Assembly (NCBI GenBank): GCA_902362365.1
Contig: CABIVQ010000027.1
Span: forward strand, 1 to 44,285
DNA from: Clostridiaceae bacterium
GTDB taxonomy: Bacteria; Bacillota; Clostridia; Peptostreptococcales; Peptostreptococcaceae
Length of the DNA stretch: 44,285 nucleotides
Reading direction: 5' to 3'
Shown here: positions 35,192 through 44,285 of the stretch, piece after piece
Position numbering within the stretch: the stretch's first letter is position 1
Layout: every line of letters starts with the position of its first letter
Program-made: the position numbers and the translations under genes
The notes under the pieces: generated by a model
What the model was told of the DNA's origin: nothing
The model's input: only the letters and a program-made list of their open reading frames with translations
Database searches by the model: none

Positions 35192-35532
35192 ATGAAGATA
35201 AATCAAGATCACAGAAAATTTTTGCCTACAAAGATAGGAACGAATTAATCTTACTCTCTCCTGATACTATTTATTATTGTGAATCAGTATATGAAAAAGT
35301 ATTTTTATGCTGTGAAATGATATTCATCAAACTAGTTTTAATTTGACAGAGTTAGAAAACAATTATTCATCACTTAGATTTATAAGAATCAGTAAGTCTA
35401 TGGTTATTAATAATAGAAATATTAAAAAGTTATACTTCTGGTAGAATTGAAGCTTTAATGAAGAACAAAGAGAAAATTATTGTTTCTAGTCATTATGGAC
35501 CTATTTTAAGACAAAGACTTGAAATTAAATAA
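35192..35532 (+). pseudogene. LytTR-type regulator, multiply frameshifted
   Basis: Joined frames give a LytTR DNA-binding domain: KIFAYKDRNELILLSPDTI, YYCESVYEKVFLCCE, DIHQTSFNLTELENNYSS, LRFIRISKSMVINNRNIKK and a natural end RQRLEIK. At least three frameshifts break it (near 35217, 35320 and 35441). AAGGAG precedes the ATG. The stop overlaps the next gene's upstream ATG. LytTR plus DUF3021-type membrane protein is a standard pair, and the partner is still intact. Confidence 0.85.
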
Positions 35533-35552
35533 TGAAAAGGAGATATTTATTT

Positions 35553-36068
35553 ATGGAAATGTTTAATAAGATTTATAAGTTTGGATCAATAGTTAAACCA
35601 AAGGCATCACTATATTGTTTAGGTATAATATTCTTTATATACATATATAACCTTTTTAATGATATATATTCAGTCAATATTTTAATTATTTTAGAAACTT
35701 TTATTGCATCAATAATTATTGCGTTAATAGAATATTACTACTTTAATAACTATGATGAACTTTCAGATGTTAAAAGAAAGAAAAACACTATTATTTGGGC
35801 TGTTCTTTCTAATATAATTATAATTTTTTCAGCAGTTATTTTTGACTGGTTTCCTTCTATTACTGTAAGTGTATCTGTTCTTTTATTAGTTATACTTGAA
35901 ATATCTATAATTGCTATGCATTACAGCATATACATAGTTAATTTAACTGATACTAATGACTTAAACGATAAGCTTCAAAAATATCAAGAATATAAAAAAA
36001 ACATTAAAATACTTTACTTTAATACAGCCCTAAACAATTCATATTTAAATAATATAACCTTTGTTTAG
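35553..36068 (+). CDS. DUF3021-like membrane protein, partner of LytTR regulator
   Basis: A 171-aa protein with four hydrophobic segments (about residues 21-40, 45-60, 80-105, 108-130) and a polar helical tail (NDLNDKLQKYQEYKKN). This is the layout of DUF3021 proteins that accompany LytTR regulators and modulate them. The start at 35553 follows AAAAGGAG by nine bases; an earlier ATG lies inside that site. With the regulator broken, its present role is unclear. Confidence 0.7.
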   Translation: MEMFNKIYKFGSIVKPKASLYCLGIIFFIYIYNLFNDIYSVNILIILETFIASIIIALIEYYYFNNYDELSDVKRKKNTIIWAVLSNIIIIFSAVIFDWFPSITVSVSVLLLVILEISIIAMHYSIYIVNLTDTNDLNDKLQKYQEYKKNIKILYFNTALNNSYLNNITFV

Positions 36069-36296
36069 GGGTAGTTTATAATATATGTACTATTATAGGC
36101 GATACTAGTTGTTAATTTTGCAGCAGTTTCATATATATATCTTATTTTACATAAATCTCTCCCCCTAAATCTTAATGCTTTATCTTAAGATTTTTATTAT
36201 TGTTACAACTTTTCCACTTTCATATTTTTGTTCTAAATGTCTTAAAAAGTACAACTATATTAATTGAGACCTTGATTAGCGTATTTTCTTATAATA

Positions 36297-36677
36297 TTAA
36301 ATATGTTCTCCATAATCAAATGAATCGCAACATGCATTATATGCATCTATTTGAACATTTTCTGCATGACATTCTTTATTTTCATTATATATACAGTTAT
36401 GAGCTTCACATTTTATATCACATGGTTGTATAGTTGAGTCACCTACACCATTTACAAAACTGCTATTAAAACTATTAAAAATTGATTCTTTCTCTTCAGG
36501 ATTTCCAGCTAGACTATCTACAATGTTGCTACTATCTCTATCTACAAAACTTGTACAAGTAGTCCCTTCAACAGATACTGCACCAAGTCCACTTACATGT
36601 ATGGCACCTGCCTTACACTCATGATCTCTATTATGTGCACAATCAGTTGCATTACATTTTAACTTACCTCTTTGCAT
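36297..36677 (-). CDS. DUF1540 domain protein, cysteine-rich
   Basis: A 126-aa protein with two DUF1540 domains. Each has the spaced Cys pattern: KCNATDCAHNRDHECKAGAI, then TCTSF; and KCEAHNCIYNENKECHAENV, then CCDSF. Between them lies a Ser/Asn-rich linker. The Cys-x4/5-Cys patterns could bind a metal, but the function of the family is unknown. AAAGGAGG before ATG is a strong ribosome site. Single gene. Confidence 0.88.
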   Translation of the reverse strand: MQRGKLKCNATDCAHNRDHECKAGAIHVSGLGAVSVEGTTCTSFVDRDSSNIVDSLAGNPEEKESIFNSFNSSFVNGVGDSTIQPCDIKCEAHNCIYNENKECHAENVQIDAYNACCDSFDYGEHI

Positions 36678-36812
36678 TTTATTTACCTCCTTTATAAATA
36701 TCTATTTTATTATTTCCAAAAGGTAAAATATAATTCGATTTGATATTTTTAAAGTTTCTAATTTTTTAATAGATTCTAAACATCTTAAAAATACTCCTAT
36801 ACAATGGATATA

Positions 36813-37115
36813 TTAAAAATATATTTTATTGCTATCTTCATATAATTTATACGTCTTTTCATTTATTTCTATAATTAAATGATCTTTATTTAAAACAACC
36901 TCATTTATGATATTATCTTCGATTTCACATAATTTATTTCCATTACATTCTCCGAAGTTTAAGTATCCTTTATCTTTTTTAGATTCATATCTAAATTTAA
37001 TATCTGCATTTTTTATATTTACTCCTCTACCTTCTATTTTGCTTTCTATTTTTACTTCTCTGTATTCATTTTTTAAAAGAATATATTGTATTTTATAAGT
37101 TAATTTATTTTTCAT
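36813..37115 (-). CDS. Hypothetical protein
   Basis: A 100-aa soluble protein, basic and beta-rich (NEYREVKIESKIEGRGVNIK near the start, DHLIIEINEKTYKLYED near the end). No membrane segment or known motif. GGAAAGG lies nine bases before the ATG. It follows the broken metal-binding gene on the same strand. I do not recognise the family. Confidence 0.5.
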   Translation of the reverse strand: MKNKLTYKIQYILLKNEYREVKIESKIEGRGVNIKNADIKFRYESKKDKGYLNFGECNGNKLCEIEDNIINEVVLNKDHLIIEINEKTYKLYEDSNKIYF

Positions 37116-37193
37116 ACTACATACCTTTCCTTTTGCTTAATCTCTATTTTATTAATATTAAATATTTGTATTTATACTAACCACCGGACAATT

Positions 37194-37366
37194 TTAATTT
37201 AATATATTAACTATTTCCTCATCAGTCAATGTACTATCAAGTATTACTAATGACTTTTCTAAATCTATATCTATATTTTTATATCTTTATTTTCCTCAAA
37301 TAATCCTTTTACTCTTCCTACACAATGTCCACAATTCATTCCTGTTATTATTATTTTCTTTATCAT
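37194..37366 (-). pseudogene. Heavy-metal-associated (CopZ-like) protein with one-base frameshift
   Basis: The first frame gives IIITGMNCGHCVGRVKGLFE with the GMxCxxC copper-binding motif. After NKDIK the frame is lost in a run of A near 37275; the next frame continues IDIDLEKSLVILDSTLTDEE and IVNILN to a stop. One A more would restore a complete small metallochaperone of about 58 residues. AAGGAG precedes the ATG. No copper ATPase is in the window. Confidence 0.75.
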
Positions 37367-37889
37367 TTTTATTTCTCCTTATTTTTTATACGATTTAAAT
37401 CTTTTCAATCTAAGTTTATTTACACAAGAAAATATATTTATATTCAAAGTCTGATAATAAAAAATTATTTATGTTATAATTATAGTGAGATAGAAATAAT
37501 ATTCTCTCTAACGATGAATTTTTATTTCTATATTAGTTGCTTATATCACTTTTTTAAGATATTTTAACTATCTCTTATAGGTTTGTAATTAAAGGTTATT
37601 TCCACATTGTTTCTTATTATACACTTTAAATCTCTACACTTACTTCGTCTATTATTATTATTTTAATTTATATTTTTATTTTTATATTGTATTTTTCTAC
37701 TAGGTATTACATGTAATTTCATCTCAATTGATCGTATTTCTTCAATGGTTGACTTTCTGTAAATTTTATTATCCTTAACTTTACTTCTTCTAGCGCATTA
37801 ATGTTGATTTCTTATACTATATTAAATTAGGTATGATTTTAGCAACTGATTAACAGAAAAATAATAATAAATAATTAATACCATAAAAT
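37367..37889. other. Gene-free AT-rich region
   Basis: About 520 bases with no supported gene. On the minus strand near 37690-37800 a short frame reads RKSTIEEIRSIEMKLHVIPS, which might be a worn gene piece, but stops surround it and I cannot assign it. Confidence 0.35.
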
Positions 37890-37916
37890 AAAGCCAGCAA
37901 ATCTCTTGCTGACTTT
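37887..37916 (-). terminator. Terminator of the second ABC transporter operon
   Basis: AAAG-C-CAGCAA paired with TTGCTG-A-CTTT, loop of five bases, AT-rich tail on the minus strand, 12 bases after the permease stop. Confidence 0.65.
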
Positions 37917-37927
37917 TATAATTTATA

Positions 37928-40163
37928 TTACTCGTTTTGTGTTTTAAGAGCTTCACTTAAAGCTATCTTATTAATCTTTCTTGCACAGAAAAATTTTGAT
38001 ACTTCAAATGTAATAGCTATTATTACAAAACCTATTATTACATAAAATAAATTAAGTTTTGCTTCTAATTCTATATCTAATGATTCAAAGATTTTAAATA
38101 TTAATTTATTTATAAAATATCCTATAGGAACACCCATAATATATCCAAGTATTACATAAATTCTTGAACCATTTAACATCAGTGAATTTATCTCTTTCTT
38201 TTTATATCCAAACACCTTCATAAGAGCAATATGATTTTTATTTTCATCTATACTTATAGATGCCACAATATATATGATAATAACTCCTATGATAAATGCT
38301 ACAAATGCTATTCCATATATAAAGGCTGACATTAATTGCATATAATCTTTTAACATATTTGTTAAGTTGCTTGGTGTATTTATCATATATATCAAATCTT
38401 TATTAATATCAATATGTGATTTTGATATAATTGCATTATATTCGCCTTTTTCCCAGCCCATTATTTCGCTAAAACTATCTAAGGACGTAAACACATAGTC
38501 TCCTGCATTTGTCTTTGCGATATCAGAAATTTCTATAGAGTATTCTTTATCATTAACTATATTAATAAAAGATAATTCATCTCCAATACTCTGTTTATAC
38601 TTTTTCGCCATTGTAGATGTTACAATAAATTTATCATCACCTACACTTAATTCATTTCCATTTTTATCCTTTAAACTAACCATCTGTGAATTATCATTTG
38701 TACCTATCAGTTCAAAATCATCATTCATTTCACTATCAAGAACAAACTTAACTCCTGAAATTCCTTCTCCGCCTTTAGGTGGTGATTCATTTCTTAATTC
38801 CTTTAATATATATTCATATTTATAACTAAATACATCATTCCCTTCTTGATTTACCATATAATCCATAGAACATTTAGCGATAAATCCATACATTAAAAGA
38901 ACTGTTGCTATACAAACTCCCACTACCATAAATATTAAACGGGATATTGACCTTAACTGCTCTCTGATTGCAAATTTATTCTTAAATTTAAATTTATCTA
39001 ACCTTAATTTTCTTTCAATAAAATTAACTTTCTGTTGCTTGCCTTCATTCTTCATTAAAGATACTGGTGATGATTTTAGTACATTGTTAATTGATAAATA
39101 ACTTGCAATAATTGAAAATACCATACTTAAAACTATACCTAATATAAAATAAATAGGACTGTATGATAATTTTGCTATTGGTATAGGGAGAAAGGTTAAG
39201 AATAAATCAAATATATATTTCTGAACAACTAAACCAAGTATACCTCCAATTATTCCCCCACTACTAGAAAATATGATAGGATAATTAAGATAATGTCTCA
39301 TTATTTCTTTTTTCTATATCCTAAGGCATATAGTGTACCTATATTAGCATTTCATTTTTTATCATTCTCCTTAAAACAATACTAATTAGTATAACTGTTA
39401 TTAGCAGTATCATTGTAGGTAAGATAACTGAATAAGAGCTTATTGCAGTAACTTCAACGTCTAGTATTGATATTTTCATATTATTTTTAGCATAAACTCA
39501 ATCAATTATGTTTGTCTTATTGTTATTTAAATAGCTTTTAAGCTCTTTTGACTGTTCATATATATCTTTATTTTCATTATTGTACTTTACTGAATATAAA
39601 TAAGTTCTATTATACATGTCTTCTTTATTAAGAATTCCAATACCAAAGATTTTTGGGTTGTTAATCATATCTCCTTATTTTTCAAGTATATATGCATAAT
39701 TTGGCATACCTATGTATCCTGATATTCTATAAGAAGAATTATCAATATTATACTCATCACCTATAGTTAAATTGTTAGCTTTAGCAAACTGAGGATCTAG
39801 TGCAATTTCTCCTACTTTTGGCATAGTACCTTCTAGCACTGCCGTAATATTTACTTTTTCATTTGGAGTAAATAATCTTACTGTTTTCTCATCATATTTA
39901 TATTCTTTTACAAGTGTTTCTTGCATCTTTAAATCATACTTATATTCTATTTTACTAATATCCTCAACTCTATTTACAGTATGAAACGCTAAGTCTTCTT
40001 GAACATTATTTTTTACATACAAATCTTTATTGTACCTTAAATTTTGTGCTGTTAAAGTTAATGAAACAAATAGAAATACCGACAATATAATTAAGTATAA
40101 CATTCCTATATATTGCCTTCAGTTTTCTTTCATTACGCGTAGTATGCTTTTATTTAGCTTCAT
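37928..40163 (-). pseudogene. ABC transporter permease (FtsX type), decayed
   Basis: One gene of about 745 codons in pieces. ATG 40163 overlaps the ATPase stop (TAATG). Lesions in order: TGA at 40119 where Trp is expected (KEN-W-RQYIG), TAA at 39675 after YAYILEK, TGA at 39498 (NIID-W-VYAKNN), and a one-base loss near 39346 before ANIGTLYALGYRKKEIM. From there to 37928 the frame is open (FtsX helices, outside domain, HIALMKVFGYKKKEINSLML). The longest open part starts at ATG 39301 without a ribosome site. Loss of function is very likely if the bases are right. Confidence 0.85.
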
Positions 40164-40860
40164 TACCACTCCACTCCCATTGCATCAATAGGGTTATTAT
40201 TAATGATAGAATCTTTAACTTCTCCACTTCTAAATTTATATATTCTATTTGCCATTTCACCTATAGCTGCATTGTGTGTAATTATTAAAATTGTAGTGTT
40301 AAACTTTCTATTTATTTCTTGTATAAGAGAAAGTACATCTATAGCTGACTTATAATCTAATGCACCTGTCAATTCATCACAAAGTAATATCGCTGGATTT
40401 TTATTACAGCTCTTGCAACTGCAACACATTGTTGTTGTCCACCAGATAATTCTCTTGGAAATCTATTTTTCTTATCTGCTAGTCCCACTGCTTCTAGCAC
40501 TTCATTAATATCAAGAGGCGATTTGCTAATATTTTGTATTATTTCTATATTTTCTAATACTGTTAAATGTGGCATAAGATTATATGATTGAAATATAAAA
40601 TCAGTTTTTTCACGCCTATATTCAACTAGTTCATCATCTGATAATTTAGTAATATCAATGTTATCAACAATTACCTTTCCACTATCAGCGCTGTCTAATC
40701 CTCCAAGTATATTCATCAAAGTAGATTTACCACTTCCTGATGGTCCTAGTATGACACCTATCTCCCCTTTATTAAGTGAAATATTTGCATCTTTTAGTGC
40801 TATAGTTTCAATACACTCTGTCTTGTATGATTTACATAAGTTACTTATTTCGATAAACAT
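40163..40860 (-). pseudogene. ABC transporter ATP-binding protein, one-base frameshift
   Basis: Walker A GPSGSGKST, Q loop FIFQSYNLMP and signature LSGGQQQ are in the first frame (from ATG 40860). After VAVARAVIK the frame is lost at an A run near 40395; the other frame continues NPAILLCDELTGALDYKSA with Walker B and THN. One A more restores a 232-residue LolD/MacB-type ATPase. Two further oddities: Cys for Arg after QQQ in the signature, and LTGALD for PTGNLD. GAGGGG lies before the ATG. Confidence 0.85.
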
Positions 40861-40891
40861 TATTTTCCCCTCGAAATATAATATAAAATTA

Positions 40892-40927
40892 TAATAAAAG
40901 TGGACAACTTAATTTGTCCACTTTATT
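40892..40927. terminator. Bidirectional terminator
   Basis: AGTGGACAA/TTGTCCACT core extended by AATAAA/TTATT, short loop. It separates the kinase gene from the ABC genes. Confidence 0.8.
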
Positions 40928-40944
40928 ATACTTGCATATCAATA

Positions 40945-42306
40945 TTAATTTAAAACATTGCTAAAATTAATTATTACATTTGTACCTTCATATATTTTAC
41001 TTTCAATATCTAATCTTCCTTTGTATAATTTTATTATCTGAGCTGCAATAGATAAACCTATTCCAAAACTATTGTTATACTTTCTAGATTTATCAACTCT
41101 ATAAAACTTATCTGTTATCTTAGGAATATCTTCATCAGGTATACCTATTCCATTATCCCTTATACAAATCTTAGTATTATTCTTATCAATATATGCCTTG
41201 ATATCAATTTGCTTTTCTTCTTTATCACAATATTTTATAGCATTATCAATAAATATTATAAAAAGTTGCTTTAAATGCTCAGGCATTATATATAAGTTTA
41301 AATTATCTTCTATATCGTAAGTAAAATTTACATCCTTATTAATAATTTCAAAATCATAAATTACTTCATTAATAATTTTGGCAATACTAACTACCTCTAG
41401 ATTATTGTTTCTTACTAATTCATTTTCAGCTCTACTTAATTGTAATAAATCATTTACTAATTTAGTTAATCTTTCCACTTCATTTAAACTAACTTTTATT
41501 GATTTATCTAAAGTTTCTTTATCATTTTTACCCCATCTATCAAGCATCTTCAAATGACCTTTTATTATTGTTAATGGAGTTCTTAGTTCATGAGATGCAT
41601 CATTTATAAATTGTTTCTGAGCATTAAATGATTTTTCTACTTCATCCATCATACTATTAAATACTATATTAACTTTGTCAAACGCATCTTTCTCATCATG
41701 TATCTCTACTCTATTTGATATTCCCTTTTCTTTTATTTCTTCCATAATATCTCTTAATTTTTTTAATTTATTTACGAACTTTATAGAAATAAACATTCCT
41801 GCTAATATACTGATTATAATAACTAAAATAATTACAAAAATCATTATATGAACAGTTGCCTCTAAATAATCTTTAAATACATCTGTTTCATTAAAAATAT
41901 AAATATAACTTTTCTCACCATTAACAATTAAAGGAGCATTTAAAATTACATTATCATGGTCTAAATTAAGGAATATTCTTGATTTAATTCTATATGGATT
42001 ATCAAATTCTAAACTTCTTGGTACATCATCCACATTATTGTAAATAATATTCTTATCTTCATCATATATAATTGCTTCTAAATCCATAGTCTCAAATAAT
42101 TTATCATAGGTTATATTAGTATTAGCATTAATAAGCATTGAAATCTCATTATATTTAGTTTCTATATCATCTTTTTCATACTTTACAGTCCATATTCTAA
42201 CTACTAAAAGTTGAGCTGTTATTATAATAATAATTACGCTAATTATTGCTAAAAATGTAAGAATAGACATTTGCCAAAATGTAGACATCTGTTTAAATTT
42301 TTTCAT
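40945..42306 (-). CDS. Sensor histidine kinase
   Basis: A 453-aa membrane kinase with two helices (about residues 13-33 and 151-173) enclosing an outside domain, a HAMP linker, HisKA (DASHELRTPLTIIKGHLKML) and a HATPase domain (FIDNAIKYCDKE, DNGIGIPDEDIPKITDKFYR, FGIGLSIAAQIIKLYKG). It senses an outside or membrane signal and phosphorylates the regulator encoded just before it, whose stop lies one base from this ATG. The kinase is intact, but the regulator carries an in-frame stop. Confidence 0.93.
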   Translation of the reverse strand: MKKFKQMSTFWQMSILTFLAIISVIIIIITAQLLVVRIWTVKYEKDDIETKYNEISMLINANTNITYDKLFETMDLEAIIYDEDKNIIYNNVDDVPRSLEFDNPYRIKSRIFLNLDHDNVILNAPLIVNGEKSYIYIFNETDVFKDYLEATVHIMIFVIILVIIISILAGMFISIKFVNKLKKLRDIMEEIKEKGISNRVEIHDEKDAFDKVNIVFNSMMDEVEKSFNAQKQFINDASHELRTPLTIIKGHLKMLDRWGKNDKETLDKSIKVSLNEVERLTKLVNDLLQLSRAENELVRNNNLEVVSIAKIINEVIYDFEIINKDVNFTYDIEDNLNLYIMPEHLKQLFIIFIDNAIKYCDKEEKQIDIKAYIDKNNTKICIRDNGIGIPDEDIPKITDKFYRVDKSRKYNNSFGIGLSIAAQIIKLYKGRLDIESKIYEGTNVIINFSNVLN

Positions 42307-42307
42307 A

Positions 42308-42970
42308 TTATCTTATTACATATCCAATTCCACGAACAGTTTGGATATATCCATCATTTTTTAATTTACTTCTTAAATGTCTTATATAAACATCTACTAC
42401 ATTAGTTTCAGCTTCATAATCATATCCCCATATATTTTCTAGCAAATTATCTCTACTTAAAACTTTATTTTGATTTTTCATTAATTAAACTAGTAATTCA
42501 TACTCTTTTGTAGTTAAATTAACTACCTCATTATCTTGTTTTACAGTCCTTGCTTCAATGTCTACATTTATATCTTTAAATTCTAACTTATTACTAACTT
42601 GATTTGTTTCATTAACTCTTCTTAATAAGGCTTCTATTCTTGCTAGTAATTCTTCTATTGCAAATGGTTTTGAAACATAGTCATCTGCACCCATTTGAAG
42701 ACCAGATACTTTGTCCATTACGCTATCTCTTGCTGTTAGCATTATTATAGGGGTATTCTTTACTTTTCTTAATCTTCTACATATCTCTAGCCCATTTAAT
42801 TTAGGTAACATCAAATCAAGCAATATTAAATCATAATCATTTTCTAGAGCTTTTTCAAAACCCTTTACACCATCATCACAAACGTCTACCTTATAGCCTT
42901 CATATTCTAGCTCCATCCTAACAAAGGATGCTATATTTTCCTCATCTTCAATTATCAGTATTCTATACAC
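42308..42970 (-). pseudogene. OmpR-type response regulator with in-frame TAA
   Basis: A complete 220-residue regulator but for TAA at 42485-42487. The receiver is whole (IEDEEN, LILLDLMLP, MLTARD, SKPF), and the winged helix is cut after TKEYELLV; on the other side [20 protein letters not shown] to [10 protein letters not shown] is in frame and preserved. Related proteins have Tyr or Phe at this place. It starts with GTG at 42970, seven bases after GAGGTGG. The truncated product would have a receiver without DNA binding. Confidence 0.88.
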
Positions 42971-43003
42971 AAAGCCACCTCTTGCTAATTTATGTCTCTA
43001 TTA

Positions 43004-43405
43004 TTAATCTCTACCATATTTATCTTTATAATAATTATTTCTAGAATCTACGTAATCAATATCTATTATTGCACCACTCCTTGAATCTACTTCTACTTTA
43101 TTTAAGACATTATCCTTTTCCTTTATTTTAAAATCATAAGTTAAAGATAAAGATTCTTCATTAATTTCTTTTTCAGTTTTAATTATTGTTCCTGGTACTT
43201 TATCTAATGCGATTTTTTCACATTGTGATTGTGTGTAGTTTATATTTGATTTTATAAAATGGTATCCAACATAAGCACCAGCGCCACCTAATAACATGGC
43301 ACAACTTAATGTTATTATTATAACTTTTTTTGTTTTTTTAATCACGGCTTTTTTATCAAAATTTCCTATTTTATCTTTTAGATTTTCTATTTTTATTTTC
43401 TTCAT
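43004..43405 (-). CDS. PepSY-domain membrane protein
   Basis: A 133-aa protein with a basic cytoplasmic N-terminus, one membrane helix (VIIITLSCAMLLGGAGAYVG, about residues 28-47) and an outside PepSY-like domain (YTQSQCEKIALDKVPGTIIK, then YDFKIKEK and VDSRSGAIIDID). PepSY proteins often regulate peptidases or act in signalling. The start at 43405 is nine bases after GGAGG. It precedes the response regulator by 33 bases and is probably in the same operon. Confidence 0.78.
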   Translation of the reverse strand: MKKIKIENLKDKIGNFDKKAVIKKTKKVIIITLSCAMLLGGAGAYVGYHFIKSNINYTQSQCEKIALDKVPGTIIKTEKEINEESLSLTYDFKIKEKDNVLNKVEVDSRSGAIIDIDYVDSRNNYYKDKYGRD

Positions 43406-43444
43406 CTCATCCTCCAAAACTTATATTATTTAACTTTATAAAAA

Positions 43445-44056
43445 TTACTTCCTACAAGAGGTACCAATCTTTTTTCTTTTTTTACTATAGATTATTACAA
43501 TTACTGAAACTAACACTATCCCAACTATTAATGAATAATTTTTAATTAAATAAGCTATGTTAGATAAATTATCTCCTAAAATATAACCTAAAAATATTAG
43601 TATTGTGTTCCATAAGCTTATCCCTATAGTTGAATATAATACAAAGATATTTATATTCATTTTATTTATACCAGCGGGAATAGATATTATTGTTCTAGCT
43701 ACAGGTATACCCCTTGCTAACATAACAGATATTTTTCCATATTTGTTCATCCACCACATAGATGATTTAATCGAATATCTTGTTTTTGGATATTTTTTCA
43801 TCATATATTTAAGTATTGGTTTTCCAAAATATAACCCTAGTAAATAATTTATAGTACTACCAACTATACCTCCAATAATTGATATTGTGAGAGCTAATCC
43901 AAAATCAATATTTCCTTTTGAAACCATTATTCCTATAAATGGTAAAACCACCTCACTTGGTAGTGGAAAGTTTGCATATTCAAGCATAACTATTAAGAAT
44001 ATACTTATTAATCCGTATTGCTCAATTAAGCTTTTAGCTAATATTTCAAACTCCAA
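43445..44056 (-). CDS. DedA family membrane protein
   Basis: A 203-aa VTT/DedA protein with about five hydrophobic segments. Signature parts: EYANFPLPSEVVLPFIGIMV and, later, MLARGIPVARTIISIPAGI followed by GISLWNTILIFLGYILG. Members move or flip lipids and support membrane integrity and resistance to cationic peptides. It starts with TTG at 44056, eight bases after GGAGG. As first gene before PepSY, regulator and kinase, it fits an envelope-defence operon. Confidence 0.9.
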   Translation of the reverse strand: MEFEILAKSLIEQYGLISIFLIVMLEYANFPLPSEVVLPFIGIMVSKGNIDFGLALTISIIGGIVGSTINYLLGLYFGKPILKYMMKKYPKTRYSIKSSMWWMNKYGKISVMLARGIPVARTIISIPAGINKMNINIFVLYSTIGISLWNTILIFLGYILGDNLSNIAYLIKNYSLIVGIVLVSVIVIIYSKKRKKIGTSCRK

Positions 44057-44204
44057 ATCTTAACCTCCTGTAATTCATACAATTTCTTATCTCATTATTA
44101 ATATAAATTATTTAAATTAAAAAAAAATTGAAGAAAGATTAAAATTTCATTAAAAATTTTATAAAGTTTAAGGTGTAGTTTAAATCAATTTATTTTTAAA
44201 CGAT

Positions 44205-44285
44205 AGATTGTCAATATAAGTGCAACACTTTATATTCATGTTGCATCAAATACCTCTGCAGGTGTCCTATATCCAAGACACTTGC
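44205..44285 (-). mobile_element. End of an IS30-family insertion sequence (continues past the window)
   Basis: The minus strand from the edge reads KCLGYRTPAEVFDAT and stops at 44236, the C-terminal signature of IS30-type transposases. About 15 bases further AGTGTTGCACTTATATTGACAA matches in style the terminal repeat of such elements, which puts the element end near 44205. Only this end is visible, so completeness cannot be judged. Confidence 0.75.

Noticed and set aside
36069..36296. A GGGGGAGAG ribosome-like site on the minus strand near 36160
   Set aside because: The ATG that follows is closed at once by TAA, and no continuation is seen in other frames.
37690..37800. Short minus-strand peptide-like stretch
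   Set aside because: Too short and bounded by stops; no family could be named.
14723..40121. Reassignment of TGA (for example to Trp)
   Set aside because: Stops at lesion sites are TGA, TAA and TAG, some TGA codons replace Gly, and one-base frameshifts occur as well; one recoding rule cannot explain them.
40380..40410. Programmed frameshifting in the ABC ATPase gene
   Set aside because: The required shift is at a plain A run with no visible stimulator, and the neighbouring permease has three stops, so decay or error is simpler.

Overview
The window is AT-rich, with Shine-Dalgarno sites of the GGAGG/GGGGGG type, several TTG and GTG starts, FtsX-type ABC transporters paired with two-component systems, and DUF1540, DUF3796, DUF4179 and DUF1622 families. 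This fits a low-GC Gram-positive anaerobe of the Clostridia; I cannot name the species. Almost all genes lie on the minus strand. No tRNA, rRNA or CRISPR array was seen.

Layout, left to right: a cytoplasmic GH3 N-acetylhexosaminidase (164-1924); a chimeric remnant of a vanG-like ligase and a vanS-like kinase (2159-2929); a MATE pump with two inverted-repeat operators (3062-4426); operon A, made of a repeat protein, a MoxR-type AAA+ ATPase and an HExxH/VWA protein (4643-8013); a GNAT enzyme followed by several decayed genes (8179-9873); a MATE pump with its MarR regulator and two matching operators (9964-11928); an ABC transporter with response regulator, kinase and a small membrane protein (12436-18157); a ruined PAS kinase; a large secreted sialidase (20135-22546); small accessory genes, a radical SAM enzyme and a DUF3796/Xre pair (22874-26555); operon B, a second AAA+ and HExxH/VWA operon with a GIY-YIG protein and a DUF6530-like protein (26736-31307); a chloramphenicol acetyltransferase; an ECF sigma/DUF4179 pair; LytTR remnant plus membrane partner; DUF1540; a broken copper-chaperone-like gene; a second, largely decayed ABC transporter with its two-component system, a PepSY protein and a DedA protein; and the end of an IS30-type element at the right edge.

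The two most notable points are as follows. First, two non-identical AAA+ plus HExxH/VWA operons sit about 19 kb apart. A is intact. B carries an in-frame stop exactly before the Walker A loop and a one-base frameshift in its first gene. Second, about sixteen loci are broken, many by a single in-frame stop or a one-base change in a short homopolymer, while the flanking sequence still translates into a well-preserved protein. This is either active decay or mutator history, or sequence error, and must be settled before any of these genes is called non-functional.

Functionally, the window reads as an accessory region for host-glycan use (sialidase, hexosaminidase, GH4 remnant), drug and envelope-stress defence (two MATE pumps, two ABC/two-component cassettes, CAT-like enzyme, van remnant, ECF sigma, DedA) and regulatory switches. 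Family names are from recognition of motifs and sequence character, not from database searches.
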